Shown here: one piece after another, positions 50,237-58,727 of the stretch
Layout of the letters: every line of letters begins with the position of its first letter
How positions within the stretch are numbered: the first letter of the stretch is position 1
DNA from: Crossiella equi
GTDB lineage: Bacteria; Actinomycetota; Actinomycetes; Mycobacteriales; Pseudonocardiaceae
NCBI RefSeq assembly: GCF_017876755.1
Contig: NZ_JAGIOO010000001.1
Location: 2,418,001-2,482,000, forward strand
DNA: 64,000 nucleotides
Reading direction: 5' to 3'
The notes under the pieces: generated by a model
What the model saw: the letters and a program-made list of their open reading frames with translations, nothing else
What the model was told of the DNA's origin: nothing
Databases searched by the model: none
Translations under genes and position numbers: made by a program

Positions 50237-50836
50237 CTATTCCCATTCCCACTGGATGGAGTGCCATCCGGGCCGAGCTTCGTGCACGAACAGCTCACCG
50301 AGGCCGGTGCGGTCGATTTCCACGTCCGTGACCTGTTCGGGGGTGCTATAGGGGTCCGGCGACCACGAGTGGTAACAACGCATGGGCAGCGCGTCCGGGT
50401 GGAAGGACAGTCGCGCACCGAGCGAGTCGGTGCCCCGGCGCAGCAGGCCCCGGTAGCGGTGCGCGGGCCGGTCGCAGGCCGAGAACAGCCAGCGCCACTC
50501 CACGACCTGGGTCTCGCCGCGCCGCAGCGGGACGTCCAGGACGAGCTCGGCGTAGGCCGAGCGGTCGTCGCGGTGCTGCCTGCCCAGCTCGGCGCCGAGC
50601 AGCGCCTCGAACTCGGGCAGGTGGCGTTCGCCCTCGGGCGCGCGGTGGTGGGTGAGGAAGTTGACCACCCCGTCGGTCCTGGCCATCAGGAACCGTTGGT
50701 GGGTGATCTCCCGCCATTCGCGGCGGGGGCCGACGGCCAGGTCGACGTCCACGCTCACCATGCCGAGGCGGTTGGGGTCCTCGGCGGTGAACGGGAAGGC
50801 GTTTCCGTCCTTTGTGGACGGTGCGGTGCTGGTCAT
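50237..50836 (-). CDS. Hypothetical protein of a tandem paralogue family ending in WEW (no HTH)
   Basis: 199 residues. It corresponds to the C-terminal domain of the neighbouring gene at 51871: shared blocks are VSVDVDLAVGPRRE, GETQVVEWRWLF, LSFHPDALPMRCYHSW and the end WHSIQWEWE. The N-terminal HTH of the two neighbours is absent, so this copy is an isolated effector or sensor domain. ATG at 50836 with GGAG nine bases upstream. A 91-bp gap separates it from the next paralogue, same strand. Function unknown. Confidence 0.72.
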   Translation of the reverse strand: MTSTAPSTKDGNAFPFTAEDPNRLGMVSVDVDLAVGPRREWREITHQRFLMARTDGVVNFLTHHRAPEGERHLPEFEALLGAELGRQHRDDRSAYAELVLDVPLRRGETQVVEWRWLFSACDRPAHRYRGLLRRGTDSLGARLSFHPDALPMRCYHSWSPDPYSTPEQVTDVEIDRTGLGELFVHEARPGWHSIQWEWE

Positions 50837-50927
50837 CAGCGGCGGCTCCGATCACGAGCGGCCCGTGGGGGAGGGGCCGTCGCAGTTTAGGTCGCCGGAG
50901 CCGCCCGGAAGGTTGCTTCGAACTTAT

Positions 50928-51866
50928 TCACCCGTCCCATTCCCATGCCAGGCCGTAGATCCCGGGTGCGGCGTCCAGCACGGCGTGCAGCGCGGTACCG
51001 CTGCGACCGGGCTCCAGCTCGGCCAGCACCTCCCGGCCGCGTTCCCCCAGCCGGGCACCGTAGCGCGTGACGCGGGCGGGCAGGACGGTTTCGGCGAAAC
51101 GCACGCGCAGCAGCAGCTCGCGCACCTCGGCGCGGCAGCCGTACTGGATGAAGCCGTCCCGCTGCCCCGGTGGGAGCAACTGCGTGGTCTCGATGGCGTA
51201 GGTCTCCCCCACGCGCAGCACGTGGTCGAAGAGGAACTCCACCGCCAGCAGCCCGGACTCCGGGTCGTGGGTCTGCCTGCCCAGGCGGCAGTCGCGCACC
51301 GCGCGGTAGGTCGGCCGCTCGCGCCCGGACTCCACGAAGCTGAACGCGATGAACCGGTCCACCCCGTCCTCCAGGGCCTGGAAGACCTGCCGGACGTGGT
51401 TCTCCGCCTCGTGGCGGCCCTCGTCGACCACGCACAGCCAGTCGTGCTTGAGCTGGCGCAGCGCGGCGTTGGCGCGGGCGGTGTCCAGCTCGGGCGGCAG
51501 CCGGGGCGTGGTCGCCAGGCCCAGGCTGGCCTCGACGGCGGGCCGGGTGGCCGGGGTGCGGTCCAGCCAGCGCCCGCGCGGGCGGCGGGGGCCGAGCAGG
51601 GCGACCAGGGACTCCGCGGGCAGCCCGGCCAGCTCCTCGACCACGCGCACCGCGTTGAGCGACTCCTCGCGCTCGGGCCGGCGGCTGCCGCGCTGCCAGT
51701 AGCTGAGGCTGGAGGTGGACACGGGCAGGCCGCGGGCGTGCAGGCGGCGGCTGACGCCCTCGATGCCCAGCCCGCTGCGCCGGATGGCCAGCCGGAACGC
51801 GACGTGGAAGGGCCCGGTGCGCACGGCCTGGCGCAGCGCGGCCTCCGGTGGTGGCTTGCCCGTCAC
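50928..51866 (-). CDS. HTH plus C-terminal WEW-domain protein (paralogue 2)
   Basis: 312 residues. N-terminal XRE-like domain (about 15-75): FRLAIRRSGLGIEGVSRRL, then a recognition segment SSLSYWQRGSRRPEREESL. The C-terminal domain has RFIAFSFVESG, VGETYAIETTQLL, FIQYGCRAEVRELLLRVRF and ends IYGLAWEWDG. GTG at 51866 lies 4 bp after the stop of the upstream paralogue, so the two are coupled. Likely DNA-binding regulator with a beta-sandwich-like sensor; ligand unknown. Confidence 0.78.
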   Translation of the reverse strand: MTGKPPPEAALRQAVRTGPFHVAFRLAIRRSGLGIEGVSRRLHARGLPVSTSSLSYWQRGSRRPEREESLNAVRVVEELAGLPAESLVALLGPRRPRGRWLDRTPATRPAVEASLGLATTPRLPPELDTARANAALRQLKHDWLCVVDEGRHEAENHVRQVFQALEDGVDRFIAFSFVESGRERPTYRAVRDCRLGRQTHDPESGLLAVEFLFDHVLRVGETYAIETTQLLPPGQRDGFIQYGCRAEVRELLLRVRFAETVLPARVTRYGARLGERGREVLAELEPGRSGTALHAVLDAAPGIYGLAWEWDG

Positions 51867-51870
51867 TCCC

Positions 51871-52752
51871 CTAGTCCCATTCCCAGGTCACCCCGTACCA
51901 GCCCGAGGGTACGTCGGTGAGCAGGAAGTGGGTGCTGCCGCGCGGCCCGACGCGCAGTTCGGCGACCCGCTCCTCGGGCACGTCCATGCTGGTCCGGAAG
52001 GTGCGGTAGCAGCGGGCGGGGATCGCCTCGGGGTGGAAGAACAGCCGGTAGCACAGGGTGCGGCAGCTGGTGCTGACCACGACCTCGCTGTGCCGGTAGT
52101 CGCCGATGCCGTGGGGGAACTCCCAGTGCCATTCCAGGTACTGGGTCTCCCCGCGCGGCTGCGGCCGGTCGAAGACCAGCTCGGCGCAGCTGATGCCGTG
52201 CTCGACGTCGCGCAGCCGCTGGCCGGGGGCCGCGCCGGTGACCTGGCCCAGCACCGGCAGCTCCTCGCCGGGGTCGATGGCGTAGCGGGTGATGTAGCGG
52301 ACCGGGCCGTCGGACAGGGCCATGAGCAGGCGCCGGTTGGTGTGCCGGACCTTCTCCCGGTGCGGGCCGAAGACCAGGTCGGCCTCGATGCTGACCGCGG
52401 CGAGCTCGTTGTTGGACTCGGCGGACAGGCCGGGCCGCTCCGCCCCGGTCAGCACCTGCTCGAAGGCGCTGGCCCGCATGGCCCACTCCTCCCCCGGCAC
52501 CCGGGCCGGGCCCGCCAGCAGCGAGCGCAGGGCCCCGTGCGGCAGGTCGAGGATCTCCTCCAGCGCGGCGACCGCGACCAGCGACGTGCGGCGCTCCGGC
52601 CGGGTGCGCCCGCGCCGCCAGTAGCTGAGGCTGGCCAGGCTCACCGCGATCCGCCGTTCGGCCAGCCTGCGCTGGATGTTCTCCAGGCTGAGGCCGGAGC
52701 GCGTGATGGCCAGGTTGAGTGCCTCGTGGAACGTGTTCGCGCTGGTGGTCAT
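51871..52752 (-). CDS. HTH plus C-terminal WEW-domain protein (paralogue 3, first of the tandem)
   Basis: 293 residues. XRE-like HTH: LNLAITRSGLSLENIQRRL and SLASLSYWRRGRTRPERRTS, nearly the same SYWxRGxxxPER motif as paralogue 2. C-terminal domain: VSIEADLVFGPHRE, GETQYLEWHWEF, LFFHPEAIPARCYRTF, end WYGVTWEWD. ATG at 52752. Together the three genes read as one transcription unit (52752 to 50237). The family appears restricted to actinomycetes in my memory and has no described role. Confidence 0.8.
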   Translation of the reverse strand: MTTSANTFHEALNLAITRSGLSLENIQRRLAERRIAVSLASLSYWRRGRTRPERRTSLVAVAALEEILDLPHGALRSLLAGPARVPGEEWAMRASAFEQVLTGAERPGLSAESNNELAAVSIEADLVFGPHREKVRHTNRRLLMALSDGPVRYITRYAIDPGEELPVLGQVTGAAPGQRLRDVEHGISCAELVFDRPQPRGETQYLEWHWEFPHGIGDYRHSEVVVSTSCRTLCYRLFFHPEAIPARCYRTFRTSMDVPEERVAELRVGPRGSTHFLLTDVPSGWYGVTWEWD

Positions 52753-52874
52753 GGTGTCGAAGAGAATTCAGCAATGGCGGCGGCAAATCAAGGCTGACCA
52801 GGCGCAACTGAAACTTCGGTGTGGCCGTCGACTAGGGTCTTCGCCGCTGGACGTTCCCGAGGAGGACACCTTTC

Positions 52875-53246
52875 ATGAGCAAGACCAAGCCCGAGGTCAC
52901 CGTGCCGCAGGGCCCGGCGGAGTACCTGGACATCACCGACCTCGAGATCGGTGACGGCGCGGAGGCCGTCAAGGGCTCGACCGTCGAGGTGCACTACGTG
53001 GGCGTGGCGCAGAGCACGGGCAGGCAGTTCGACGCCTCCTGGGACCGCGGCGACACCTTCAGCTTCCCGCTGGGCGCCGGGCACGTGATCAAGGGCTGGG
53101 ACATGGGCGTCAAGGGCATGAAGGTCGGCGGCCGCCGCCAGCTGGTCATCCCGGCCCACCTGGGCTACGGCCAGCGGGGCGCGGGCGCGGACATCCGCCC
53201 GGGCGAGACCCTCATCTTCGTGGTGGACCTGATCGGCGTCAGCTGA
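52875..53246 (+). CDS. FKBP-type peptidyl-prolyl cis-trans isomerase
   Basis: 123 residues, one FKBP domain: VEVHYVGVAQSTGRQFDASW, PLGAGHVIKGWDMGVKGMKVGG (in part VIKGWDMGVKGMKVGG), RRQLVIPAHLGYGQRG and LIFVVDLIGVS. No signal peptide, so cytosolic folding helper. ATG with GAGGAGGA upstream. Terminated by a perfect 11-bp hairpin. Confidence 0.96.
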   Translation: MSKTKPEVTVPQGPAEYLDITDLEIGDGAEAVKGSTVEVHYVGVAQSTGRQFDASWDRGDTFSFPLGAGHVIKGWDMGVKGMKVGGRRQLVIPAHLGYGQRGAGADIRPGETLIFVVDLIGVS

Positions 53247-53251
53247 GCCGC

Positions 53252-53277
53252 GGCGGGCGGGCTCGGGCCCGCCCGCC
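53252..53277 (+). terminator. Terminator hairpin after the FKBP gene
   Basis: GGCGGGCGGGC-TCGG-GCCCGCCCGCC, perfect 11-bp stem and tetraloop, 5 bp after the stop codon. No T-tract. Confidence 0.85.
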
Positions 53278-53304
53278 CACCGGGGCACAGCCCGGGTACC
53301 GCTT

Positions 53305-53364
53305 CGGCCAACACGAGGTACGAGAACGGCCAACACGAGGTACGGGAACGGCAAACACGGCGGG
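53305..53364. repeat. 22-bp tandem repeat, short array directly behind the PPTase stop
   Basis: Two full units and one degenerate unit of the family with core CCAACACGAGGTACGGG (first unit has GAG for the GGG). Reading on the minus strand, the array begins at the base after the PPTase TAA. The same family forms the larger array at 62055-62317. Confidence 0.92.
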
Positions 53365-54012
53365 TTATCTCGGCACCGTGATCGCGGTCAGGACCAGGCC
53401 GTCCCGGGCCAGCCAGCGGCCGGTGAAACCGTCCACCCGGAAGCCGTCCACCACCGGCGGCTCGATGAGGACGCGCGCGGTGAAGCCGCCCTCGGTGTCG
53501 AAGGTCAGCTCCGCGTCCTGGAAGCCCAGCCACCTGCCGGTGATCGGGAACCAGGCCTTGTAGACGCTCTCCTTGGCGCTGAACAGGATCCGGTCCCAGT
53601 GCGTTCCGTTCGCCGGGGCACGGTCCAGCCACTCGTGCTCGGCCGGGACGGCGATCATGCGGCGCACGCCGTCCGGGAGCACGTCGTGCTGTTCGGCGTC
53701 GATGCCGACCGAGCGGATGGCGGTGTGGCCGGCCACGGCCGCCGCGCAGTAGCCCTCGGTGTGGGTGAGGCTGCCGACGACCCCCTCGGGCCACACCGGC
53801 TCACGCTTGGGGCCGCGCAGGACCGGCCGTTCGGGCAGGCCCAGCGCGCCCATCGCGCGGCGGGCGCACGTGCGGGCCTGCGTGTACTGCACCCGGCGCC
53901 GCTCGACCGCCTTCTCCACCGCCGCCAGCTCCTCCGGCAGCAGGTAGGCGGTGTGGTCCTCGCCGTGGATCTCCGAGGCGTGCACGCCCGGCGGCAGCAG
54001 CTCCTCGATCAC
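53365..54012 (-). CDS. 4'-phosphopantetheinyl transferase (Sfp/EntD type)
   Basis: 215 residues. PPTase motifs: GSLTHTEGYCAAAVA (motif 1), VGIDAEQHDVLPDGV (metal-binding GxDxE) and FSAKESVYKAWFP (motif 3). The N-terminal part (LPPGVHASEIHGEDH) is typical of the EntD branch. It attaches the phosphopantetheine arm to carrier proteins, so it could serve the NRPS at the right edge. GTG at 54012 overlaps the stop of the metallophosphoesterase gene by 4 bp; no own ribosome site, translation coupled. A repeat array follows its stop directly. Confidence 0.95.
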   Translation of the reverse strand: MIEELLPPGVHASEIHGEDHTAYLLPEELAAVEKAVERRRVQYTQARTCARRAMGALGLPERPVLRGPKREPVWPEGVVGSLTHTEGYCAAAVAGHTAIRSVGIDAEQHDVLPDGVRRMIAVPAEHEWLDRAPANGTHWDRILFSAKESVYKAWFPITGRWLGFQDAELTFDTEGGFTARVLIEPPVVDGFRVDGFTGRWLARDGLVLTAITVPR

Positions 54013-54878
54013 GACGGCAGCGGGTACATCGGCTCGGTGTCGACCAGCACGTCGCGCAGCACCGGGCGGCGGTTCTTGCGGGGCTGCCACTCGCGCGGGT
54101 AGCCCAGCGAGACCTCCTCGAAGCGCACGCCGTCGATCTTGTCGGTGAGCGGGATGTGCAGGTGCCCGGTGACCACCACGGCCGCGCGGTAGCGCAGGTG
54201 CCAGTCCTGGGTGAGCGTGGTGCCGCACCACAGGGCGAAGTCCTGGTAGTTCAGGCGCTTGGTCGGGGCCGGGTGCAGCGGGAAGTGGTTGACCAGGACG
54301 GTCCGCAGCCCGGCCGGGATGACGTCCAGGCGGTCCTCGGAGTAGCGCACGCGCTCGTGGCACCAGTCCTGGCGGCTGGCGTGCCCGTCGAAGTGCAGCA
54401 GCACCTCGTCGGTGCCCACCACCCCGGCCTCGCGGGCCCGGGCCAGCGCGGCCGGGACGTCCTCGTGCGGGGCCCGGCCGATCGAGTAGTCGTAGAGCAG
54501 GAACAGCGGGGCGATGACCAGGTCCTCGTCCCGGCCCCGCCACACCGGGTACTCGTCCTCGGGGGTGAGGACGTCCAGGCGGCGGCACAGCTCCACCAGG
54601 TGGCGGTAGCGCTCCTCGCCGCGCAGCTGCACCTCGTCCTTGGGCGTGGTCCACAGCTCGTGGTTGCCGGGCACCCAGATGACCTTGGCGAACCGCTCGC
54701 GCAGGGTGCCCAGCGCCCACTCGACGTCACCGACCCGGTCGCTGACGTCCCCGGCCACGATCAGCCAGTCCTGGTCCGATTCCGAACGCAGGGACCGCAC
54801 CACCTCGCGGTTGGCGGAACGGTCGCAATGCAGGTCGCTGGTGGCCAGCAGGCGGGGACTCGACACGGCGACCGACAT
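54009..54878 (-). CDS. Calcineurin-like metallophosphoesterase
   Basis: 289 residues, complete motif set: TSDLHCD, VAGDVSDR, VPGNHELW and VVTGHLHIP, with VNHFPLH between. Cytosolic phosphoesterase of unknown substrate. In actinomycetes this gene is regularly fused or coupled to an Sfp-type PPTase; here they overlap by 4 bp, suggesting the phosphatase may act on a coenzyme A or phosphopantetheine compound (inference). ATG at 54878, 13 bp after the TolB-like gene stop. Confidence 0.92.
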   Translation of the reverse strand: MSVAVSSPRLLATSDLHCDRSANREVVRSLRSESDQDWLIVAGDVSDRVGDVEWALGTLRERFAKVIWVPGNHELWTTPKDEVQLRGEERYRHLVELCRRLDVLTPEDEYPVWRGRDEDLVIAPLFLLYDYSIGRAPHEDVPAALARAREAGVVGTDEVLLHFDGHASRQDWCHERVRYSEDRLDVIPAGLRTVLVNHFPLHPAPTKRLNYQDFALWCGTTLTQDWHLRYRAAVVVTGHLHIPLTDKIDGVRFEEVSLGYPREWQPRKNRRPVLRDVLVDTEPMYPLPS

Positions 54879-54891
54879 TACCCCGCACGGC

Positions 54892-55884
54892 TCACCCCGC
54901 GGGCGTGCCGGTGGGCGAGGAGGCCCACTCCACCAGCACGCCCGCGGCCCCCACCCCGTCCGCCCGCGCGGTGTGCAGGTTGCCGTCCGCCAGGCCGTAG
55001 ACCAGCGTGTTCTCGTCCAGCCAGCCCACCTGGTCGTCGATCCCGGCCGGCTCGGCGACCGGGGTCTCGGTCATCGTGGCCAGATCCAGGATGTGAATGC
55101 GCCAGGGGCGCGTCTCGTCGGAGTCGATGCGCTTCTTGAACGCCAGGCGGCGGCCGTCCGGGGACAGCGAGGGGCACTCCACGTTCTCCCGGACCGCCTC
55201 GGCCTCCCAGGCGGCGTAGTCGGTGCGGACCAGGTGCGTGCGGCCGCCGGTGGACACCGTCGCGTAGAAGGTCCGGTTGTCCGGGGTGAAGGTCACGCCC
55301 CAGTAGTTGACGTCCTCGGCGAGGTGGATCTGGCCGCCCAGGGTCAGGCGCAGGCTCTCCAGGTTGGTGAGCAGCTTGTCCTGCTCCCGGTCGTAGACGC
55401 CGGTGCGGGTGGAGAAGCTCGCCGAGTTGTAGGCGTCACCCGTGACGAAGGTGGTCCAGGCCGCGATCCGGCCGTCCGGGGACAGGCGGGCCCGGCTGAC
55501 CGTGCCCGCCACCCGGAAGCTCTTGATCTCGGAGAGCGAGGCGTCGACCAGCACGACCTCGGCCTGCGGGGTCACCCCCGCGGTCGGGCGCACGCACAGC
55601 CCGGTGCCCGCCGCGGTCGAGAAGCGCTCGCAGCGCAGCGTGCTCACCCGGCGCGGGCCGCGCGGGTCGGAGCGGGCCACCGAGGCGACGACACCCTCGT
55701 GCGGGCCGGGCGCGGTGTTGCGGAACAGGATGCGCCCGGGGTCGGTGAGCACCACCGGGGCCGGGTCGAGGGCGAGGTCCACGGCGGCGCGGCCCTCGCG
55801 GGCGTTGAGCACGTAGACCCCGGCGGCCACGGCGAGCAGGACCGCGCCGACCGCGGCGATCAGGACACGGGTCGTGGTGTTCAC
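54892..55884 (-). CDS. Membrane-anchored TolB-like beta-propeller protein
   Basis: 330 residues: an N-terminal anchor (TRVLIAAVGAVLLAVAAGVY) and an extracytoplasmic domain with SPDGRIAAW, TPDNRTFYAT and SPDGRRLAFKK blades. Two cysteine pairs (LRCERF ... GLCVRP) suggest a disulfide. No enzymatic motif. GTG at 55884 overlaps the MFS stop by 4 bp (GTGA) and has AAGGTGG upstream. Similar propellers sit beside MFS transporters in other actinomycetes; a sensing or scaffold role is a guess. Confidence 0.8.
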   Translation of the reverse strand: MNTTTRVLIAAVGAVLLAVAAGVYVLNAREGRAAVDLALDPAPVVLTDPGRILFRNTAPGPHEGVVASVARSDPRGPRRVSTLRCERFSTAAGTGLCVRPTAGVTPQAEVVLVDASLSEIKSFRVAGTVSRARLSPDGRIAAWTTFVTGDAYNSASFSTRTGVYDREQDKLLTNLESLRLTLGGQIHLAEDVNYWGVTFTPDNRTFYATVSTGGRTHLVRTDYAAWEAEAVRENVECPSLSPDGRRLAFKKRIDSDETRPWRIHILDLATMTETPVAEPAGIDDQVGWLDENTLVYGLADGNLHTARADGVGAAGVLVEWASSPTGTPAG

Positions 55885-57119
55885 CGGACCACCTTCACCA
55901 GGGCGAGGACGAGGCACAGGGCGAGCGCACCGCACGCGGTGAACACCGCCGGGACCAGGCCCCACAGCGTCCAGGCGGCGCCGAAGCCGACCGCGGCCAG
56001 CATCTTGGCCAGCGCCTGCACGGTCTGCAGCACGGCCAGGCCGCTGGTGCGCCGGTCGGCGGGCAGCAGCGGTCCAGCCACGGCCATCAGCACGCCGTCG
56101 GTGGCCGCGTAGAACACGCCGTGTGCGAACAGGGCCAGCACCAGCAGCGGCAGGCCCTCGGCCAGGCCGCCGACCAGCACGTAGGCCACCAGCAGGCAGG
56201 CGTGCCCGGCCAGGAACACCCGCCAGCGCCCGACCCGGTCGGCCAGGCGGCCCAGCGGGACGGCAAGCAGCAGGTACACCCCGGCGGTGCCCAGCGGCAG
56301 CAGGGCGACGTAGGCGGGGGCGATGGACAGGCGCTGCTGGAGCAGCAGGTAGATGAAGGAGTCGCCGACGGTGACCAGGCCGAGCAGCGCGGCCCAGCCG
56401 ACGACGCGGCGGAAGTCCTTGCCGCGCAACAGGTCCAGCGAGGCGCGCAGCGGGATGCGCTCAGCGGTGGCCGGGCCCTGGCGGTCCTGGACGAACAGCA
56501 CGAGCAGCAGCACGCCCAGCGCGGCCAGGCAGAAGCTGACGAAGAACACCGCGCCGTAGCCGCCGGTGACCCAGCCCAGCAGCAGGAACGCGGCCAGCGG
56601 ACCGAGGAAGGCGCCCACGGTGTCCATGGCGCGGTGCACCCCGAAGGCCCGGCCCTGGCCCTCCTCCGGCACGCTCAACGAGATCAGCGCGTCCCGGGGT
56701 GCGGTGCGCAGTCCCTTGCCGGTGCGGTCGGCGGCCAAGACCAGGCCCATCGCGGCGGCGGAACCGCCCGCCGCGATGAGCCCGAGCTTGGCCAGTGCCG
56801 ACATGGCGTACCCCACTCCCGCCACCAGCTTCCGGCGCTGCCAGCGGTCCGCGAGGTGCCCGCCGAGGACGCGGACCACGGCGGTCACCGCCTGGTACAG
56901 ACCGTCGAGCAGGCCGAACTGGAGCGGGCTGAAACCCAGTCCGAGGACCAGGTACAGCGGCAGCACCGCGGTCACCATCTCCGAGGAGATGTCGGTGACC
57001 AGGCTGACCGCGCCGAGCGCGAGCACGTTGCCCGCGATCTTCGTGGCCGGTTTCGCGGTGCTGGCCTGACGCGGGGCGGCGGCCGCCGCGTCAGCCGCGC
57101 GGGAGGTGGCGAGGTACAT
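55881..57119 (-). CDS. MFS transporter
   Basis: 412 residues, 12 membrane segments. The start of helix 1 SLVTDISSEMVTAVLPLYL, the loop GGHLADRWQRRK and the DRTGKGLRTAPRDALIS segment mark a subfamily of MFS permeases of unknown substrate (drug or metabolite efflux suggested by annotation habit). ATG at 57119 with GGAG six bases upstream. It lies 30 bp after the phosphatase gene and overlaps the TolB-like gene, within a five-gene run on this strand. Confidence 0.87.
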   Translation of the reverse strand: MYLATSRAADAAAAAPRQASTAKPATKIAGNVLALGAVSLVTDISSEMVTAVLPLYLVLGLGFSPLQFGLLDGLYQAVTAVVRVLGGHLADRWQRRKLVAGVGYAMSALAKLGLIAAGGSAAAMGLVLAADRTGKGLRTAPRDALISLSVPEEGQGRAFGVHRAMDTVGAFLGPLAAFLLLGWVTGGYGAVFFVSFCLAALGVLLLVLFVQDRQGPATAERIPLRASLDLLRGKDFRRVVGWAALLGLVTVGDSFIYLLLQQRLSIAPAYVALLPLGTAGVYLLLAVPLGRLADRVGRWRVFLAGHACLLVAYVLVGGLAEGLPLLVLALFAHGVFYAATDGVLMAVAGPLLPADRRTSGLAVLQTVQALAKMLAAVGFGAAWTLWGLVPAVFTACGALALCLVLALVKVVR

Positions 57120-57149
57120 CTCGGCTCCGGTCCTTTCGGCGTCAGGTGA

Positions 57150-58727
57150 TCAGCGGCAGGTGTACGGTCCGGCGCGGTCGATGATCGTGCCGTTGATGCC
57201 GTGGATCTCCCACGAGAAGCTCGTGCCGTTGAGCACCAGCTTCATCACGCCGTGCTTCTGGGCGGAGGCCTCAACCCCCTCGCGGGCGTTGAAGTCGGAG
57301 TAGATGCTGTCCCCGCCGATGCCGATCAGTGCCGAGCGCACGCCGTTGACCGTGTCGACCTTTCCGCTGGAGTTCAACGGCTTCAGGCGCTCGTAGTGGT
57401 GGTCGTGGCCGCTGAGCACGAGGTCGGCCTTGGCCTTGACGAACTCGTCCCACAGCGGGGCCATCAGCGGCTCGTCGCCGTAGCCACCGGAGTTGAACCG
57501 CGGGTGGTGCCAGTAGCCGACGACGCAGCGCTTCTGGTTGTTGGCCAGGTCGGCCTTGAGCCAGTCGAGCTGGGCGCGGTCCCTGTTCTTCTGCGCCATG
57601 GAGTCCAGGGCGACGAAGTGGAACTCGCCGATGTCGTAGCTGTAGTACATCTTGCCGCTGCCCTGGGGCGTGGCGAGGTTGCCGAAGTACTGCTTGTAGC
57701 CCGCGCCCTTGCCCTTCGGGTCGTCGTACTCGTGGTTGCCGGGGGTGGGCTTGGTGATGTCGCGGAACTTCGCCCAGCTCTGGGTGTAGAACTCGCGGAA
57801 CTCCTCGATCGTGCCCTTGTTGTACTGGTTGTCCCCGACCGTGATCACGTGCTGCGGCTTGATGTTCTCCGCCACCTTGGCGGTCTTGACGTGCGCGCAG
57901 GAGGTGCCGGAGCAGCGGGCCACCATGTCGCCGGTGGCCACGATGGTCACGCCGCCGGTGGCGTTGCCGGTGGTGGCGCTGACCGGTGCGCTCTCCTCGG
58001 ACAGGTTGCCCGCCGCGTCCCGTGCCCGGGTGGTGTAGCGGAAGGTGGTGCCCGAGGTCAGGCCGGTGTCGGTGAAGCTCGTGCTCGTGGCCGAGCCCAC
58101 CAGGTTGCCGTCGCGCAGGACGTCGTAGCCGGTGACGCCGACGTTGTCCGTGGAGGCCGTCCAGGACAGGCTCACCGTGTCCGCGGTGGCCGTGGCGGTC
58201 AGCCCGGTCGGCGCGGTCGGCGGCTGGATGTCGCCGGAGCCGGTACGGGCGCCGTAGACGGAGAACTCGTACAGGGAGTAGCCGTAGGTGGTGGCGCGGC
58301 GGGTGCCGTTGACCCGGACGTGACGGGCGGCCACGCCGAGGCCGGTGATCTCGTCCACGCCGCCGTCGCCGCCGGTGACCGACTTGACGGTGCTCCAGGT
58401 CCGGCCGTCCGCGGAGACCTGGATCTGGTAGTCGGTGGCGAAGGCGGTCTCCCAGTTCAGGACGACCCGGTTGACCGTGGCCGAGCCGCCGAGGTCGACG
58501 GCCAGCCACTGCGGGTCGACGCCCTCGACGCTGCCCCAGCGGGTGGTGGTGTCGCCGTCCACCGCGCGTTCCCCGCCCAGTTCGGCGGTCTCGATGGAGG
58601 AGGTGGTGGTCGGCTTGTTGAGCGAGAGCAGGGTGTCGGCGGCGGGTGAGCTGGCTGCCAGTACGGGTGACAGCAGGCCCGCGGCCAGGGTGGTACCGAG
58701 CAACAGGGGTAAAGCCCGGAGTTTCAT
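57150..58727 (-). CDS. Secreted phosphatase with F5/8-type C and FN3 domains
   Basis: 525 residues. Signal peptide to about residue 26, F5/8-C (discoidin) carbohydrate-binding domain about 33-160 (RWGSVEGVDPQWLAVDLGG), FN3 about 167-255 (LSWTASTDNVGVTGYDV), then a metallophosphoesterase domain: VATGDMVARC, VGDNQYNKGT, PTPGNHEYDD, HHPRFNSGG and LSGHDHHYER. An exported phosphomonoesterase anchored to glycan is likely. No clear Pho box was found in the upstream 100 bp. ATG at 58727. First gene of the minus-strand run ending with the PPTase. Confidence 0.92.
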   Translation of the reverse strand: MKLRALPLLLGTTLAAGLLSPVLAASSPAADTLLSLNKPTTTSSIETAELGGERAVDGDTTTRWGSVEGVDPQWLAVDLGGSATVNRVVLNWETAFATDYQIQVSADGRTWSTVKSVTGGDGGVDEITGLGVAARHVRVNGTRRATTYGYSLYEFSVYGARTGSGDIQPPTAPTGLTATATADTVSLSWTASTDNVGVTGYDVLRDGNLVGSATSTSFTDTGLTSGTTFRYTTRARDAAGNLSEESAPVSATTGNATGGVTIVATGDMVARCSGTSCAHVKTAKVAENIKPQHVITVGDNQYNKGTIEEFREFYTQSWAKFRDITKPTPGNHEYDDPKGKGAGYKQYFGNLATPQGSGKMYYSYDIGEFHFVALDSMAQKNRDRAQLDWLKADLANNQKRCVVGYWHHPRFNSGGYGDEPLMAPLWDEFVKAKADLVLSGHDHHYERLKPLNSSGKVDTVNGVRSALIGIGGDSIYSDFNAREGVEASAQKHGVMKLVLNGTSFSWEIHGINGTIIDRAGPYTCR

